Below, piece by piece: positions 13,601 through 23,107 of a DNA stretch of 64,000 nucleotides (position 1 is its first letter; each line of letters opens with the position of its first letter). The notes under the pieces are model-generated. The model was not told the origin of the DNA, did no database searches, and was given only the letters and a program-made list of their open reading frames with translations. The stretch lies in NCBI RefSeq assembly GCF_016097555.1, contig NC_054713.1, positions 3,868,228 through 3,932,227 on the forward strand, read 5' to 3'. Source of the DNA: Gigantopelta aegis. Lineage: Eukaryota > Mollusca > Gastropoda > Neomphalida > Peltospiridae. A program made the translations under genes and the position numbers.

Positions 13601-16600
13601 CAAAAAGGTTTCACTCAATATTAACAGCATCATCCAATTCATCATCATCAAGGACAAACGTGTGTCTTTGATGATAGAAACATGCCATTTTGCATTTTAG
13701 GACATATCTTAGGAAATATTTTTGAAATAGCAACATTGGAGATTTATTCGGTGATTGTTGTGGCAGCCATTTTCAAAATGGTCATTTTGGCTGTCATGGA
13801 AGCCAGTGTAGGTGTTAGAATTGAGAGCTGTAACCAACAGTGTTTGAACACAGAAGAAGAAGAGAAGGGTTATGTCCACCATATCTCTTTGGGGAAAGTG
13901 ACTTACATATTTAATTATGTTGCGAACATCACAGGATTCATATTACACTGGTTAGTACATATGCCCAATGTATACTACTCAAAAGAATTTAAGGGTCAAA
14001 CATTTATAACCAAATAAGTTTCAGAGTGTATTAGATTGATGATGTAAAGTACACCAAAATGTTTATTTATTGTTCCATATTTACAAAAACCCAGAAATAA
14101 ACGTCACTGTATACAAGAAAGTCACATGACATGCTGTCAAAGTTGAAGGTTGTCAAACATGGATTTTACACATTAGAACATTCGTTTAATAGTGTGTGAA
14201 TCCACCCCTGGCGCGAATACACTCGACACATCGTTGCCTCATGCTGTTGATCAGACGTCTGAAGAACTCTTGGGGAATGGCCTGCCACTCTGCCATAAGA
14301 AGTTGACCCAGATCATGAAGGTTGGCCGGAGGGGCATGGTTATCCCGAACTCTCCTGCCTAATTCGTCCCAGGCGTGCTCTATTGGGGTCACGTCAGGCG
14401 AATATGCTGGCCAATCCATCCTGGCGATACCTTGTTGTCTGAGAAAGTCCGTTACCACCCTGGCGCGGTGGGGTCTGGCATTGTCATCCTGCAGAACTGC
14501 CCCGCCGCCAATCTGCTGAAGGCCTGGGAGAACCAACGGCCGGATAATCTCGTTCAGATAGCGGATTCCATTCAGATTGCCATCCACCACATAGAGGGGG
14601 GTCCTGTGGTGGATAGAGATGCCGCCCCACACCATGACGCTGCCACCACCGAACCGGTGACGTTGTCTAACGTTAACGTCAGCGAAGCGCTCCCCAGGAC
14701 GTCTGTAAACACGAACCCGACCGTCGTTGAACTGGAGACTAAACCTGGACTCATCAGTGAACATCACTCGACCCCATTGAACACGTTGCCACCGCAGATG
14801 AAGCGTGCACCAGGGCCGTCTGGCCGTTCTGTGACGTGGTAGGAGTGGTGGTCGAACAGCCTGGCGACGGCAGCGTAGATTATTGGCTCTCAGACGATTG
14901 CGTATGGTTTGATCAGACACTCGAGTTCCAGTCGCAGTCCGCAGATTGTCACGTAATCGGCGTGCAGTGGTTGTGCGTTGACGTAGAGCCATATTGGTGA
15001 TGTAGCAGTCCTCTCTATTTGTAGTGCTTCGGGGTCTTCCCGAACGTGGACGATTTCGAACAGAATTCGTTGCTTGGTACCGTTGCCACAGTCGGCCAAC
15101 GACACTCTGACTGACACCAAGTCTCATAGCAACATTTCTTTGCGTATTGCCATCCTGAAGCCAAGCAATAGCCCTTCCTCGATCTTCGATAGTCAGTTGA
15201 AGTCGTACCATTGTCGAATTTGGAGTGTGCACCGTACACGCACGCAAGCTCCAATTATACGGAAATTCAGCATTGGGAACATGGAATACACGTGCAAAGC
15301 GTGCAAATGAAGCGCTTTGTGTAAAAGCAAGTTATGGGCACTTAGCAGACCTTTCGCTTTCGCCCTAATTTACGTGCAAATGTAAGCATGTTTTCACCAT
15401 TAGAACTAGTCGACAGTGTCAATGACAGTGGATTTTAATTCATTTATGGGTTGCTTAGACCCACTTTCGTCAAAATGGAACAATACCATGCGTGACATTA
15501 TGGTCTAGCTAATATAATTGACATTCAGAAAATAATGTCGAAAATATCGTCTGACCCTTAAATTCTTTTGAGTAGTATACATATTGCAGGCATGAACTTC
15601 GTAGGTCATACGAGTCAATGTACCATGAATAATTTTTGAACGGTATGGTTTTGACGAAGATGAGATTATTTCGTGGCTATATTCCACGATAACCATCAGC
15701 CAGGGAGTACCACCCCTGAGAGGAATCTTGCTATTATTTCTCTTGTATTCCTGTTTTTGTAACGTTGCCTATTTATCACTCAATGTGTGTAGTGAAAACG
15801 GAAGTTCGTATTCTGAATCCCAACCAAATATTCATAATTATCCTGGACCACCCTTTGTATGCCAATGACAAGCGTATTGAATGTATATGTCTATTAAGTC
15901 ATAGTGAATATCACTTAATTGTGTTTCTTGGATGCCTTCATATGAAGATGGCAGCATTCAAAGTGGTAGCAGATCTATATTATTGATGGCAGTGAATTAG
16001 TGGATGTCCTAGTATATATAGGCTGGAGTTGCCTCTTCAGGATCGACAGATTCCTTTCCCAAAAGTCACTAATGTGACTCATCCCCACCCTCCTACAGTA
16101 GAAGACATGTATGATTTATACTTCATCAGTCAAAGACTGCTACAATCATAGAGCTGAATCATGAACCCTGTTCCAATTTTGTTTTTCAGTTCTACAGTTG
16201 GAAATAAAAGTAATGCTCTTTTTTTAAGCATTTGAAAAGCAAACTTCATTTTGCATACAAGTATTTTATCATTATTGGTTTCTTGAAACAACACAAACTA
16301 GGTGACTTTCGGTGCATTTGCAAGATTTGGCGACACTTAATGAATAAAATGTTGATGTATATGCTGAATTTTGGCAGGGTGCTTCGCAATAAAACAACAA
16401 CAACATGATAACCATTCTTTGCTGTTACTATTGACCAGGAACATGAGGAGAATAATGCTTCTATGAAAGGTGGTAGCAGAGCTGGGGTCATCTATGAAGA
16501 TTGGTCAAAAGTTGAAATATCTCGGACACCATGAATAGACCAAATACACACAGAAGACATTTCTGAGAAATATCAGATTGGGACATATGGAAAATATATT

Positions 16601-19600
16601 TAAAGAAAGCAGCAAATAGATGAGGCATTGAAGTCCAAGCTTTCAATGATATGATGAACAGACTTATTAAGATGGGCAATGACAAGTATGGTATATTTAT
16701 GAAGGAATGGCTTGTTTCTTAGGTCGTTTCGAGATGAATAATCTTTTCTTCAAATGACTTCTAATTTATAATAAATCCAAAGAACAACAGGTTCAGTCTT
16801 GAAGGAAGACTGTTCCAGGTTTTATTACATTCCTTGTCAAATACAGACACATTTTGCTTCAAGTGGATAATGCTGTCAGTGAAGGACATTCTAAAATCCA
16901 AATATGACTGGCTAGTGGATGTCAAACATTTGGTCATATAATCTAAGAGGAAATCGCTATCAGTTTTCGTTTTGGGTACCAGGCGCGGGGCACTGGCAGA
17001 GGCAGGAAAAAACAATCAGAGCTTGGGTTCACCTAGGGGATTCAATCCTTCGACTCAAGCATTTCAGGTGAACGCTGTACTTACTGAGTTAGATCCTGCC
17101 CCCAAGGAGAGGTAGAAGTCAGTGTGGACAATTCTACTGTAGGCCATTAATACATGTCAAAAATTACATTTATGTCGCTGCAGTTGAAATATTTCAAGGC
17201 TTTTCTATTATGCAGAGACATGTCAGTGTTACACAAGCAGATCCTGGTGGTACAGGGGGTGTAACCACTTTTATGACATACTAGTATTTGCTGTATTGTG
17301 ACAGGCTGCATGGTCGAAAACTATTTGTTATTAACTCTTTATAAGAAAATCTTTAATATGTTTTGCCTTGCAACAAGGGGCCATCTATGAAGTACATTTG
17401 CCCAGAAAGGGGAGGGGGGGGGGGGGGGGGTCGAGCATTACATGGGGAGGGGTGCATACGTCAAAATCAACAAGCGGGGGGGGGGGGGGGGGTGGAGACA
17501 GTAATGATCAAATATACAAAAGGTGTACACGGAGCAGGGGTGATAAAAAAAAAATGCCCGATTTAAAAATAAAACACTTTATGGATGGTCTCCAATTAGC
17601 AGTCTGAAAACCCCATTTTATAGTGACAAGATGGCGCACATCTCTCCGCAAACAAAATGGCTATTAACATGTTTTATGACTCTGTTTACCATATTCATAC
17701 ATAATATTGACTTATCTGTACAATACTCACCAAAAGCTATCCATTGATATACTACATGTCCATGTTCTAAAGAAAAAAACAAACACCTTTCACATTGATG
17801 CTAAGTCATTATCTTGTCTGAATCGGGTGCACATTTCACATTTGGTTCCAAGGATGGAACTTTCACAACAATTAAATCCCTAATTAGCCCTAATTAGAGT
17901 CTTTCTTAAGTAGCCTTTCCCGCAAAATATTTTTTCTTAAGCAGTGGATTTGGGCATGTGTCCTCTACCAAATAGCAAAGGAATTTCGGATGGAACTTTC
18001 ACAACAATTAAATCCCTAATTAGCACTAATTAGCATTTGAGCTCTTCTTATGTGCACTTTCCCGCAATATTTTTTTTCTTAAATTGATAATTCTGAATCG
18101 GGTGAGCATACTCTACATTTTACATTTGGTTCCAAGGATGGAACTTTCACAACAATTAAATCCCTAATTAGCACTAATTAGAGTCTTTCTTAAGTAGCCT
18201 TTCCCGCAAAATATTTTTTCTTAAGTTGTGGATTTGGGCTCAGAGAGATGTCCTCTAATAAGTAGCAAAGGAATATTGGATGGAACTTTCACAACAATTA
18301 AATCCCATTTTGGGGGTAATTTCAGTAGCGCCCCTTATTTAATCCCGCACTATATTTACTTAAGAATTGGGTTTCTGTAGTCAGTTGGGGTCCCTCTACA
18401 CCTCAGCCACCTCAAACCTTTTGGAACTCTCGCAACAATTAAATCTCACTTAGCTCCCGGTCTAACAGGCTTGGTACATTTGGCCTTTAATGGCTTCTCG
18501 GGTGTCTATATTTATGTGTGTCTGTGTCTTCTAAAGCACCAATTTTCATTAGACGTAATCCGTATGCGTTCACGCATGCGTAATTCATAATTGCATAGAG
18601 TGAACGGATACGTACATGTATACGGAATCTACAATTCAATTCAATTCATTTATTTTCTTTATGCCTTACGGCACATAAGAACAAAATAATACACATTTAA
18701 ATCAGAAACAAGATTTTGGTAAGATGGTAAATACTATAACAATAACGGTAACTACAATACAGTACTATAATTATAAGACATAATAGTAAACACTTTTTGT
18801 ACATACATGTAGAGATATACGTAAAGGACGATTGATTCTAGTGGGGGACACAGTAGAGTATAATTACAGTAAAGTTATACGCTTAGCTGTAGCAGCATAA
18901 AGACATTTACAGATGTTGTTAATAACTTTGACGCTAGGGTTGCGTAATAATTGGATAAGTTTGAAAACTGAAGGGTTAATGTAATAATATTTCTCAATGT
19001 ATTTCACACGCAATTCAATAAACAACTGAAAAACGAATATGAAGTGGAATTCATCCTATAGCTCTCTTATATTAGATAATGAAGATATGCGATCACTCCT
19101 GTCCAGGCTAGAATATCTTCCGGTTTCAACATTTAAAGAGTGAGAGTGTGTTCGATATTTGGTTAGAATACATCTATATTTGACTAAAATAGGTTTCTGT
19201 AAATATGGCTGAAGCTGAAAGATATCCGTGATATGGTTTTATACGATATATTCGTATAGAAAGTGATTGCTACGGATTACAGATTATGTTTACGTATAGG
19301 CATACAGAATAATATCTATCAAATGCGTTCTTTTCCGTGCTTGTAAATGAAGGAAAGGAAAATAAAGCAAAGCATATGTCGTAATTAATTAATTAAATGT
19401 GCTATAAATGTTTAATGAAATTGCTGCTATATAACTTGTTTAAATACATTTTCTATAAATGTTTAATGAAATGACTGTTGTATTTGTTTCATTAAATATG
19501 CCATTAATGTTTAATAAAATAATTGCTGTATTGTTTAATTAAATATACTATAAATGTTTAATAAAAATAATTACAGTATTTAATTAAATGTGCTATAAAG

Positions 19601-22600
19601 GTTCAATAAATAATTGCTATATATGTTTCATTAAAATTAAATGTGCTATAAAAGTTCAATAAAATAATTGCTATACAGCTTTAAAGGGACATTCCCGAGT
19701 TTGCTGTAATTTTTAAGATGTTGTCGACTAACAGAGACTTTTCAACGATTGTAATTACATAACATATTAGTGGCTGTATATTGAACGTGTTTCTCATCGT
19801 TCTAGTATTTGTACTTTCCTAAAATATCTTTTTTCGTACGTACGAAATTATTTGTAGACAAAATCCAGTTTGGGCTTCTTACAAACATTAAGACGACCAG
19901 AAACACATTGAATATACAGACTCTGATATTCGAAACAAGAAAATATATTTAATATGTAAGTTTAATCGTAGAAATATTTTATTAGTCGGAAACATCTTAC
20001 AATGCAGCAAACTCAGAAATGTCCCTTTAATTAAATATGCTATGAATATTTAATAAAGTGATTTTCTGTATTTATTTAAATATGTTATAAAAGTTTAATA
20101 AAAAAAAAAAAAATTGTCATGTGTTTAATTAAATATGCATTACAGCTGGAAGAATTCAAATCAGCCAATCAACATACGAAGCTCTGGCAGACTGCAAAGA
20201 GTTCGTGAAAGGAGAAGTCATTGACGAGGACATCGTGGTATGTTAACAAATACACCGGCCTCGGTGGCGCAGAGGTTAAGCCATCGGACTACAGGTTGGT
20301 AGGTACAGGGTTCGCAGCCCGATACCGGCTCCAACCCAGAGCGAGTTCTCAAGGGCTCAATGGGTTGGCGTAAGACCACTACACTCGCTTGTCTCTCACC
20401 AACCACTAACCAACTAACCATCTAACCCACTGTCCGGACCAGACAACCCAGATAGCTGAGGTGTGTGCCCGGGACAGCGTGCTTGAACCTTAATTGGATA
20501 TAAGCACAGAAATAAGTTGAAATGAAACTAACAAATACTGTGAATTTACGAACACGCCATTCTTGCCAAATGGACAAAACTTTTGTTGGCCATAATAATG
20601 CAGGATTCTTTGCAGAGGGTAAAACGGGTATGGCGCCATACCCAAATTGTTTTGCAGATTTTATTTTTTTAAGTAAACTTTTTGACAAAATTAATTACTC
20701 TTATCATTACTGTATGATTTTCTTAACCCTAACCCTAAACGTAATCCATTTTCTTTCTTTGGGAACACACTCCCCCTCCACCTCCACCCCCACCCCTATA
20801 CCCCATGTTGACTGTGGTTACATTCAATTCCATAGCGCCATACCCAAAGATTTCTTTCTGGCAGAAACACTGTACATGTGCTAGTGTCAGACTATCAACT
20901 GTTACAGCGAAGTTGTCCAACTTGGCGGTAGCGTTATAATTTTCCCAACTCCTAACTTACGATGGAAGCGCTCAGATTAACAACTAATCGGTCGTAGAAG
21001 TCGTATACGACGACAATCGAATTTTAAGAGCGCTCAGACAAGCAAATGGACAGTCGTAGAAGTCGTGAGAGCAGAAAGTTGGCCAATTCTGTCGTGTAAG
21101 TTGGTAGTCTAATGCCGGGCTCAGACTACCAACTGCCACGACGGAGTTGGCCAACTCACAGAGCTAAAGACTTCTACGACTTTTCAGTTGCAAGTCTGAG
21201 CGCTCTTACAACTCGATTCTAGTTTTATCCTACGACGCAGTTTTATCCGATTCCAAAAATGAATCGGGCCCAACTTTAGTTGGTAGTCTGAGCGCTAACT
21301 ACAACTCAGCCCGACGGCCAGTTGGCAGTCTGAGCGTATTCCCAACTCAACTGGGACGTCGGCAATCAACCAACCAACCACAGCGCAGCACGTTGGCCAT
21401 GTGACAACATCCACAAAAAGTAAATATGGCGGACAACTTAAAAGAAGAGGAAATGGTGGAAATGTGGCGTTCCTACCCTGTGTTATACAACACATTTTCG
21501 GCATTCTCAAAAAATTATTATACTGGATGGGGAGAAGGTTTTCAAAAGCACCTTGCTCCCCACGATCAACAATATGTGGCCTAGCCCACGGTCGACCATT
21601 CCTCCTTAGTCTCCGTTTTCTGCTAAGTCTGACAATGGCGACCGCGGCTAGACCATACATAATATCCATTCTCATCTATTTCATCTACATTGATCACGTG
21701 TGCATGCAACGTCATACAAATGACGTCACGATCGTGGTGGATTGCCGACGATTAGTTGTTAGTCTGAGCGCACCAGTCGTTAGTGGCGAGTTGGGCAAAA
21801 TACAACGCAACGGTCGAGTTGGCCAACTCCGTCGTGGCAGTTGGTAGTCTGAGCCCGGCATAAGTCTAGCATAAGTCTAGCATAAGTCGGTTAAATCGAT
21901 AACAAATAAAGTTTAAAAGTTTGTTTTGTTTAAAGGGACATACCCTAGTTTTTAAACACTAAGGCATATTTTTTACTATTAGAGCCGTTTTTGATAACTG
22001 AAATCATACTTTACTTAGATTTTATTGTTTAGATTATCCATTTCCGTATATTCGAAGTGTTTTTGATCATCCTGGTGTTTTTAATATCACAAAATGCATT
22101 TCTCATATTTTTAAAAACGCATGTGCGTCTGAGAAGTAACAGTTATGGAGTCGAGTTTTAGTCTATTTTTAGAGGGCATTTGACCATTTTAAAGTCACAG
22201 ACTCATGTTTCACTCAATTGCAACTGTATCCAAATGTGTTACAGGTTTGTAGATTAACTAAACTTAGTGTGCATTTTCATGGGCTGAAACTAGGGTCTGT
22301 CCCTATAAGGACGTCATGCAATGAATATGACGAGCATAACGCGGCCATTAACCCGACAAAGCTATAATTGCAGAAGTTGGTCTTTTTGTAAGTACGGCTT
22401 CTATTTTAGGCTGGCTTCTGTTGTGGTTGTTTTTTCGAAACGCTTCGAGACCCGGCCTCTAATCGAGGCAGGCTTCTTTCTATTCAAAGTAGACTTAGAT
22501 TTACGGGATTCATTCTACTGTCTTGTGGGTGGGGGCAACACTGGCGTATGAAGCGAGGGGGAATGTGCCCCCCCCCCCCCCCCCCCCCACACACACACAC

Positions 22601-22909
22601 TTTGTAGCAGCAGCGATAGTTTTAATATATTTTTACACTTTTTTGCACCTTCCTACTCCCGTGGATAATTATAAGAAACTCTCAAGTATCTTGTGTTTAC
22701 TCTCTGTATTTTAGGAAGAACTTGAATCGTTTGCGTCGATGACGGGTCGATCACGTACGTTCTACGTAACACGTCGAGAACGGACCACGCGATCTGCGGC
22801 GCCGTCGATCTTGTCACTGAATGATGACGAGTCAGTTCCTGTCAGATCGAGTACCAGTCAATGGAACCGGAAGTTGACCCGAACCGACACCAATAGAAAC
22901 GATATGTGA
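6370..22909 (+). CDS. Receptor-type guanylate cyclase homologue, five 3'-terminal exons, probably catalytically impaired
   Basis: Coding exons are 6370-6662, 7768-7902, 11327-11425, 20146-20237 and 22715-22909 (stop TGA 22907-22909). Every junction is GT-AG and the phases join without a break. The product matches the dimerisation helix and class III nucleotide cyclase domain of membrane guanylate cyclases, enzymes that make cGMP from GTP at the inner membrane face. Family landmarks are MLPKPMADLL, a metal Asp in ISDI, KIETIGDA (guanine-specifying Glu and second metal Asp), LRIGIHTG and PKYCLIG (guanine-specifying Cys). In the family block NTASR the catalytic Asn is Thr and the Arg is Lys here, GFTxL has become GIIEV, and the usual TYWL end is replaced by a divergent basic tail. 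The extracellular, membrane and kinase-like parts must lie upstream; I found no convincing exon for them in 1-6300. A weakly active or pseudo-enzyme is inferred, not shown. Identity as a cyclase is near certain. Confidence 0.87.
6688..6731 (+). repeat. 44-base poly-G run
   Basis: It is an uninterrupted G run starting 25 bases after the donor of cyclase exon a. Long-read or PCR error may have changed its length. Confidence 0.85.
6778..6975. repeat. Short repeat with GGCGTAGGAAG ends, poly-G and (CA)n
   Basis: It begins cactggcgtaggaagcggggg and ends caccttcctacgcccgtg, inverted copies. Gtagcagcagcgatggtttt lies inside. The same order is found at 22536-22668. Confidence 0.6.
7590..7660. repeat. 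(AT)n microsatellite
   Basis: It is a pure AT dinucleotide run of about 60 bases in the cyclase a-b intron. Confidence 0.9.
7768..7902 (+). CDS. Cyclase exon b: central catalytic domain
   Basis: The exon lies between acceptor cgcag and donor gtaact. It translates through HASEICSMALDFLE to LRIGIHT, matching the HAxEIxxMALxxL...LRIGIHTG stretch of guanylate cyclases. Phase 1 in and phase 1 out agree with both neighbours. Confidence 0.88.
7930..8222 (+). mobile_element. SINE, head A with tail B
   Basis: Head gtagccaagtggtaaagcgc with B-box-like gggtcgatcccc, body ccgtggtatgtgttatcc, tail gccgatgattaatcaatcaa and ctttagtggtt. It starts 28 bases after the donor of cyclase exon b. Confidence 0.8.
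8379..10420 (+). repeat. Long dispersed repeat, copy 2
   Basis: It is a direct copy of 3335-5700 in the same orientation, flowing into a longer tandem array (9960-11110). The two copies bracket cyclase exons a and b. Confidence 0.75.
9960..11110 (+). repeat. Tandem array of about 300-base units
   Basis: About four units carry tttactaaat-tatctcgtttca, gtgtatactattgaa, atgccatatggcggccat and atatgttgtctaggatgg. A SINE tail fragment is inserted in the last unit. Confidence 0.7.
10883..10972 (+). mobile_element. SINE tail B fragment
   Basis: tccaatagccgatgata and gctctagtggagtcgttaaa are present; the 5' part is missing. Confidence 0.7.
11196..11292. repeat. (CA)n microsatellite with CAGA interruptions
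   Basis: The run ends 34 bases before cyclase exon c. Confidence 0.9.
11327..11425 (+). CDS. Cyclase exon c: base-recognition loop
   Basis: The acceptor is gcttccag and the donor is gtatga. The exon reads PVMAAVVGAKIPKYCLIG then ETITVVTKLASLGK. Family members have GDTVNTASRMES here, so the ribose-binding Asn is Thr and the transition-state Arg is Lys in this copy. Confidence 0.87.
11470..11625. repeat. About 52-base minisatellite, three copies
   Basis: The unit cctgtttatgtggaacacgt then aacaacatagatttacgatg and cttaaaca lies directly downstream of cyclase exon c. It is related to the array at 32708-32912. Confidence 0.75.
12141..12949. mobile_element. TTAA-type MITE, long form
   Basis: The ends AGGGACACACCCTAGTT and AACTAGGGTGTGCGGCT are inverted copies. 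TTAG precedes and TTAA follows. The right half (gtgttacaggtttgtagatt) is shared with the copies at 21934-22304 and 56235-56759. The TTAA target and AGGG/CCCT ends suggest a piggyBac-like mobiliser, which is an inference. Confidence 0.7.
13973..15577 (-). mobile_element. Tc1/mariner-type transposon with complete open transposase
   Basis: The element is about 1,605 bases, flanked by TA at 13971-13972 and 15578-15579. Its inverted ends share about 26 bases starting TACTACTCAAAAG. The transposase lies on the minus strand. It sits inside the larger inverted-repeat element 11641-18463. Confidence 0.9.
14186..15211 (-). CDS. Tc1/mariner DD34E transposase
   Basis: The 341-residue frame starts at ATG 15211-15209 (MVRLQLTIEDRG); the longer frame upstream begins at TTG and is less likely. 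It has an N-terminal paired-type HTH (GNTQRNVAMRLGVSQSVV), a GRPRS linker, and DDE residues in MFTDESRF, LQDDNARPH and PDVTPIEHAWDEL, with 34 residues between the second Asp and the Glu. This enzyme cuts and pastes its own transposon at TA sites in the nucleus. The frame is whole, so it may still be active or recently arrived. It lies in an intron of the cyclase gene, opposite in strand. Confidence 0.95.
   Translation of the reverse strand: MVRLQLTIEDRGRAIAWLQDGNTQRNVAMRLGVSQSVVGRLWQRYQATNSVRNRPRSGRPRSTTNREDCYITNMALRQRTTTARRLRDNLRTATGTRVSDQTIRNRLRANNLRCRRQAVRPPLLPRHRTARRPWCTLHLRWQRVQWGRVMFTDESRFSLQFNDGRVRVYRRPGERFADVNVRQRHRFGGGSVMVWGGISIHHRTPLYVVDGNLNGIRYLNEIIRPLVLPGLQQIGGGAVLQDDNARPHRARVVTDFLRQQGIARMDWPAYSPDVTPIEHAWDELGRRVRDNHAPPANLHDLGQLLMAEWQAIPQEFFRRLINSMRQRCVECIRARGGFTHY
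16909..17104 (-). mobile_element. Degraded SINE (tail B, head E)
   Basis: gtggatgtcaaacatttggtc at one end and gattcaatccttcgactcaag...gagttagatcctgcccc at the other match tail B and head E on the minus strand. Confidence 0.55.
18464..19387. other. No gene seen
   Basis: Cyclase intron sequence. ttcaattcaattcatttat followed by ttatgccttacggcacataa resembles a common interspersed repeat start, but its limits are unclear. Confidence 0.4.
19388..20130. repeat. AT-rich minisatellite (ttcattaaatatgctataaa), split by a MITE
   Basis: Degenerate tandem units of taattaaatgtgctataaat and gtttaataaaataattgct occur on both sides of the TTAA MITE 19685-20026. Exon d of the cyclase begins 15 bases after the array. 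Confidence 0.75.
19685..20026. mobile_element. TTAA-flanked MITE (AGGGACATTCCCGAGTTTGC ends)
   Basis: It is flanked by TTAA at 19681-19684 and 20027-20030. The ends AGGGACATTCCCGAGTTTG and its near complement CAAACTCAGAAATGTCCCT are inverted. It is inserted in the AT-rich minisatellite 19388-20130. Confidence 0.8.
20146..20237 (+). CDS. Cyclase exon d: end of catalytic domain
   Basis: The acceptor is gcattacag and the donor is gtatgt. It reads GRIQISQSTYEAL..., equivalent to the KIHxSxxTxxxL segment of guanylate cyclases, and ends in phase 0 at DEDIV. Confidence 0.85.
20252..20525 (+). mobile_element. SINE, head C family
   Basis: Head ccggcctcggtggcgcagag, B-box-like gggttcgcagcccg, tail gtgcttgaaccttaattgga ending ttgaaatgaaa. 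It starts 14 bases after the donor of cyclase exon d. Confidence 0.8.
20879..21109. mobile_element. Harbinger-like MITE, short form
   Basis: It is about 230 bases with ends TGCTAGTGTCAGACTATC and its near complement, abutting the longer relative at 21113. Its inner part matches the copy at 45234-45454. Confidence 0.7.
21113..21860 (+). mobile_element. Harbinger-like element, 748 bases, with MADF-type ORF remnant
   Basis: The element is flanked by TAA on both sides (21110-21112, 21861-21863). The inverted ends are TGCCGGGCTCAGACTACC and complement, with further inverted copies of the CAACTCCGTCG motif inside. Three-base TAA/TTA targets are typical of PIF/Harbinger elements, which also carry a Myb/SANT-like second gene as seen here. 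Confidence 0.75.
21426..21574 (+). pseudogene. MADF (Myb/SANT-like) domain start, remnant of a Harbinger second ORF
   Basis: From ATG 21426 the frame reads MADNLKEEEMVEMWRSY then PVLYNTFSAFSKN, which fits the start of a MADF domain (E-x-W-x-x-Y-P-V-L-Y). It is lost after about 50 codons. In PIF/Harbinger elements such a protein helps the transposase reach DNA. The fragment alone is too short to work. The family assignment rests on this motif and the TAA-flanked ends. Confidence 0.5.
21934..22304. mobile_element. TTAA-flanked MITE (AGGGACATACCCTAGTTT ends)
   Basis: It has inverted ends AGGGACATACCCTAGTTT and AAACTAGGGTCTGTCCCT. TTAA lies on the left (21930-21933) and a changed TATAA on the right. 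It is the same family as 56235-56759, in opposite orientation. Confidence 0.78.
22536..22668. repeat. Second copy of the GGCGTAGGAAG / poly-C repeat
   Basis: It shares actggcgta-gaagcg, a C run, (AC)n, gtagcagcagcgatag and cttcctactcccgtgg with 6778-6975. It lies 46 bases upstream of the terminal cyclase exon. Confidence 0.6.
22715..22909 (+). CDS. Cyclase terminal exon: divergent basic/Ser-rich tail
   Basis: The acceptor is tattttag. The exon runs in phase 0 from EELESFASM through RTFYVTRRE, in the place of the family's TYWL strand, to a tail rich in Arg, Ser and Thr and the stop TGA. The tail resembles nothing I recognise. Confidence 0.8.
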   Translation, partial: EELESFASMTGRSRTFYVTRRERTTRSAAPSILSLNDDESVPVRSSTSQWNRKLTRTDTNRNDM

Positions 22910-23030
22910 AGGGGTGGGGGTGGGGGTGGGTCACAAGCAAAGCACATTTTGTTTATAAAATATAGTACATGCAGAACGAACAAAAGTAAATGTTTTGGGC
23001 AGCAGGTGAAGGGCGAAAGAAGAAGAAGAA

Positions 23031-23107
23031 GTTTGTTTTGTTTAAAGACACCACTAGAGCACATTGATGTATTAATCATCTGCTTTTGGATGTCAAACAT
23101 TTGGTTG
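23031..23107 (-). mobile_element. SINE tail B fragment
   Basis: gtttaaagacaccactagag and ttttggatgtcaaacatttgg are recognisable. Confidence 0.65.

Larger units (their letters stand above)
11641..18463. mobile_element. 6.8 kb non-autonomous element with long inverted ends, three elements deep
   Basis: The left arm 11641-13402 and right arm 17625-18463 are inverted copies beginning GACCGGGAGCTAAGTGAG, with TA on both outer sides. The arms themselves contain repeats of ctaattagggatttaattg / gttgtgaaagttccatcc. The left arm is longer because the 809-base TTAA element at 12141-12949 is inserted in it. The Tc1 at 13973-15577 is inserted in the core. No gene of its own is seen in 13403-13972 or 15578-17624. 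Confidence 0.8.

Noticed and set aside
14375-14842. A 155-residue + strand frame opposite the first Tc1 transposase
   Set aside because: It is the antisense shadow of a GC-rich transposase gene; the minus strand carries the DDE motifs.
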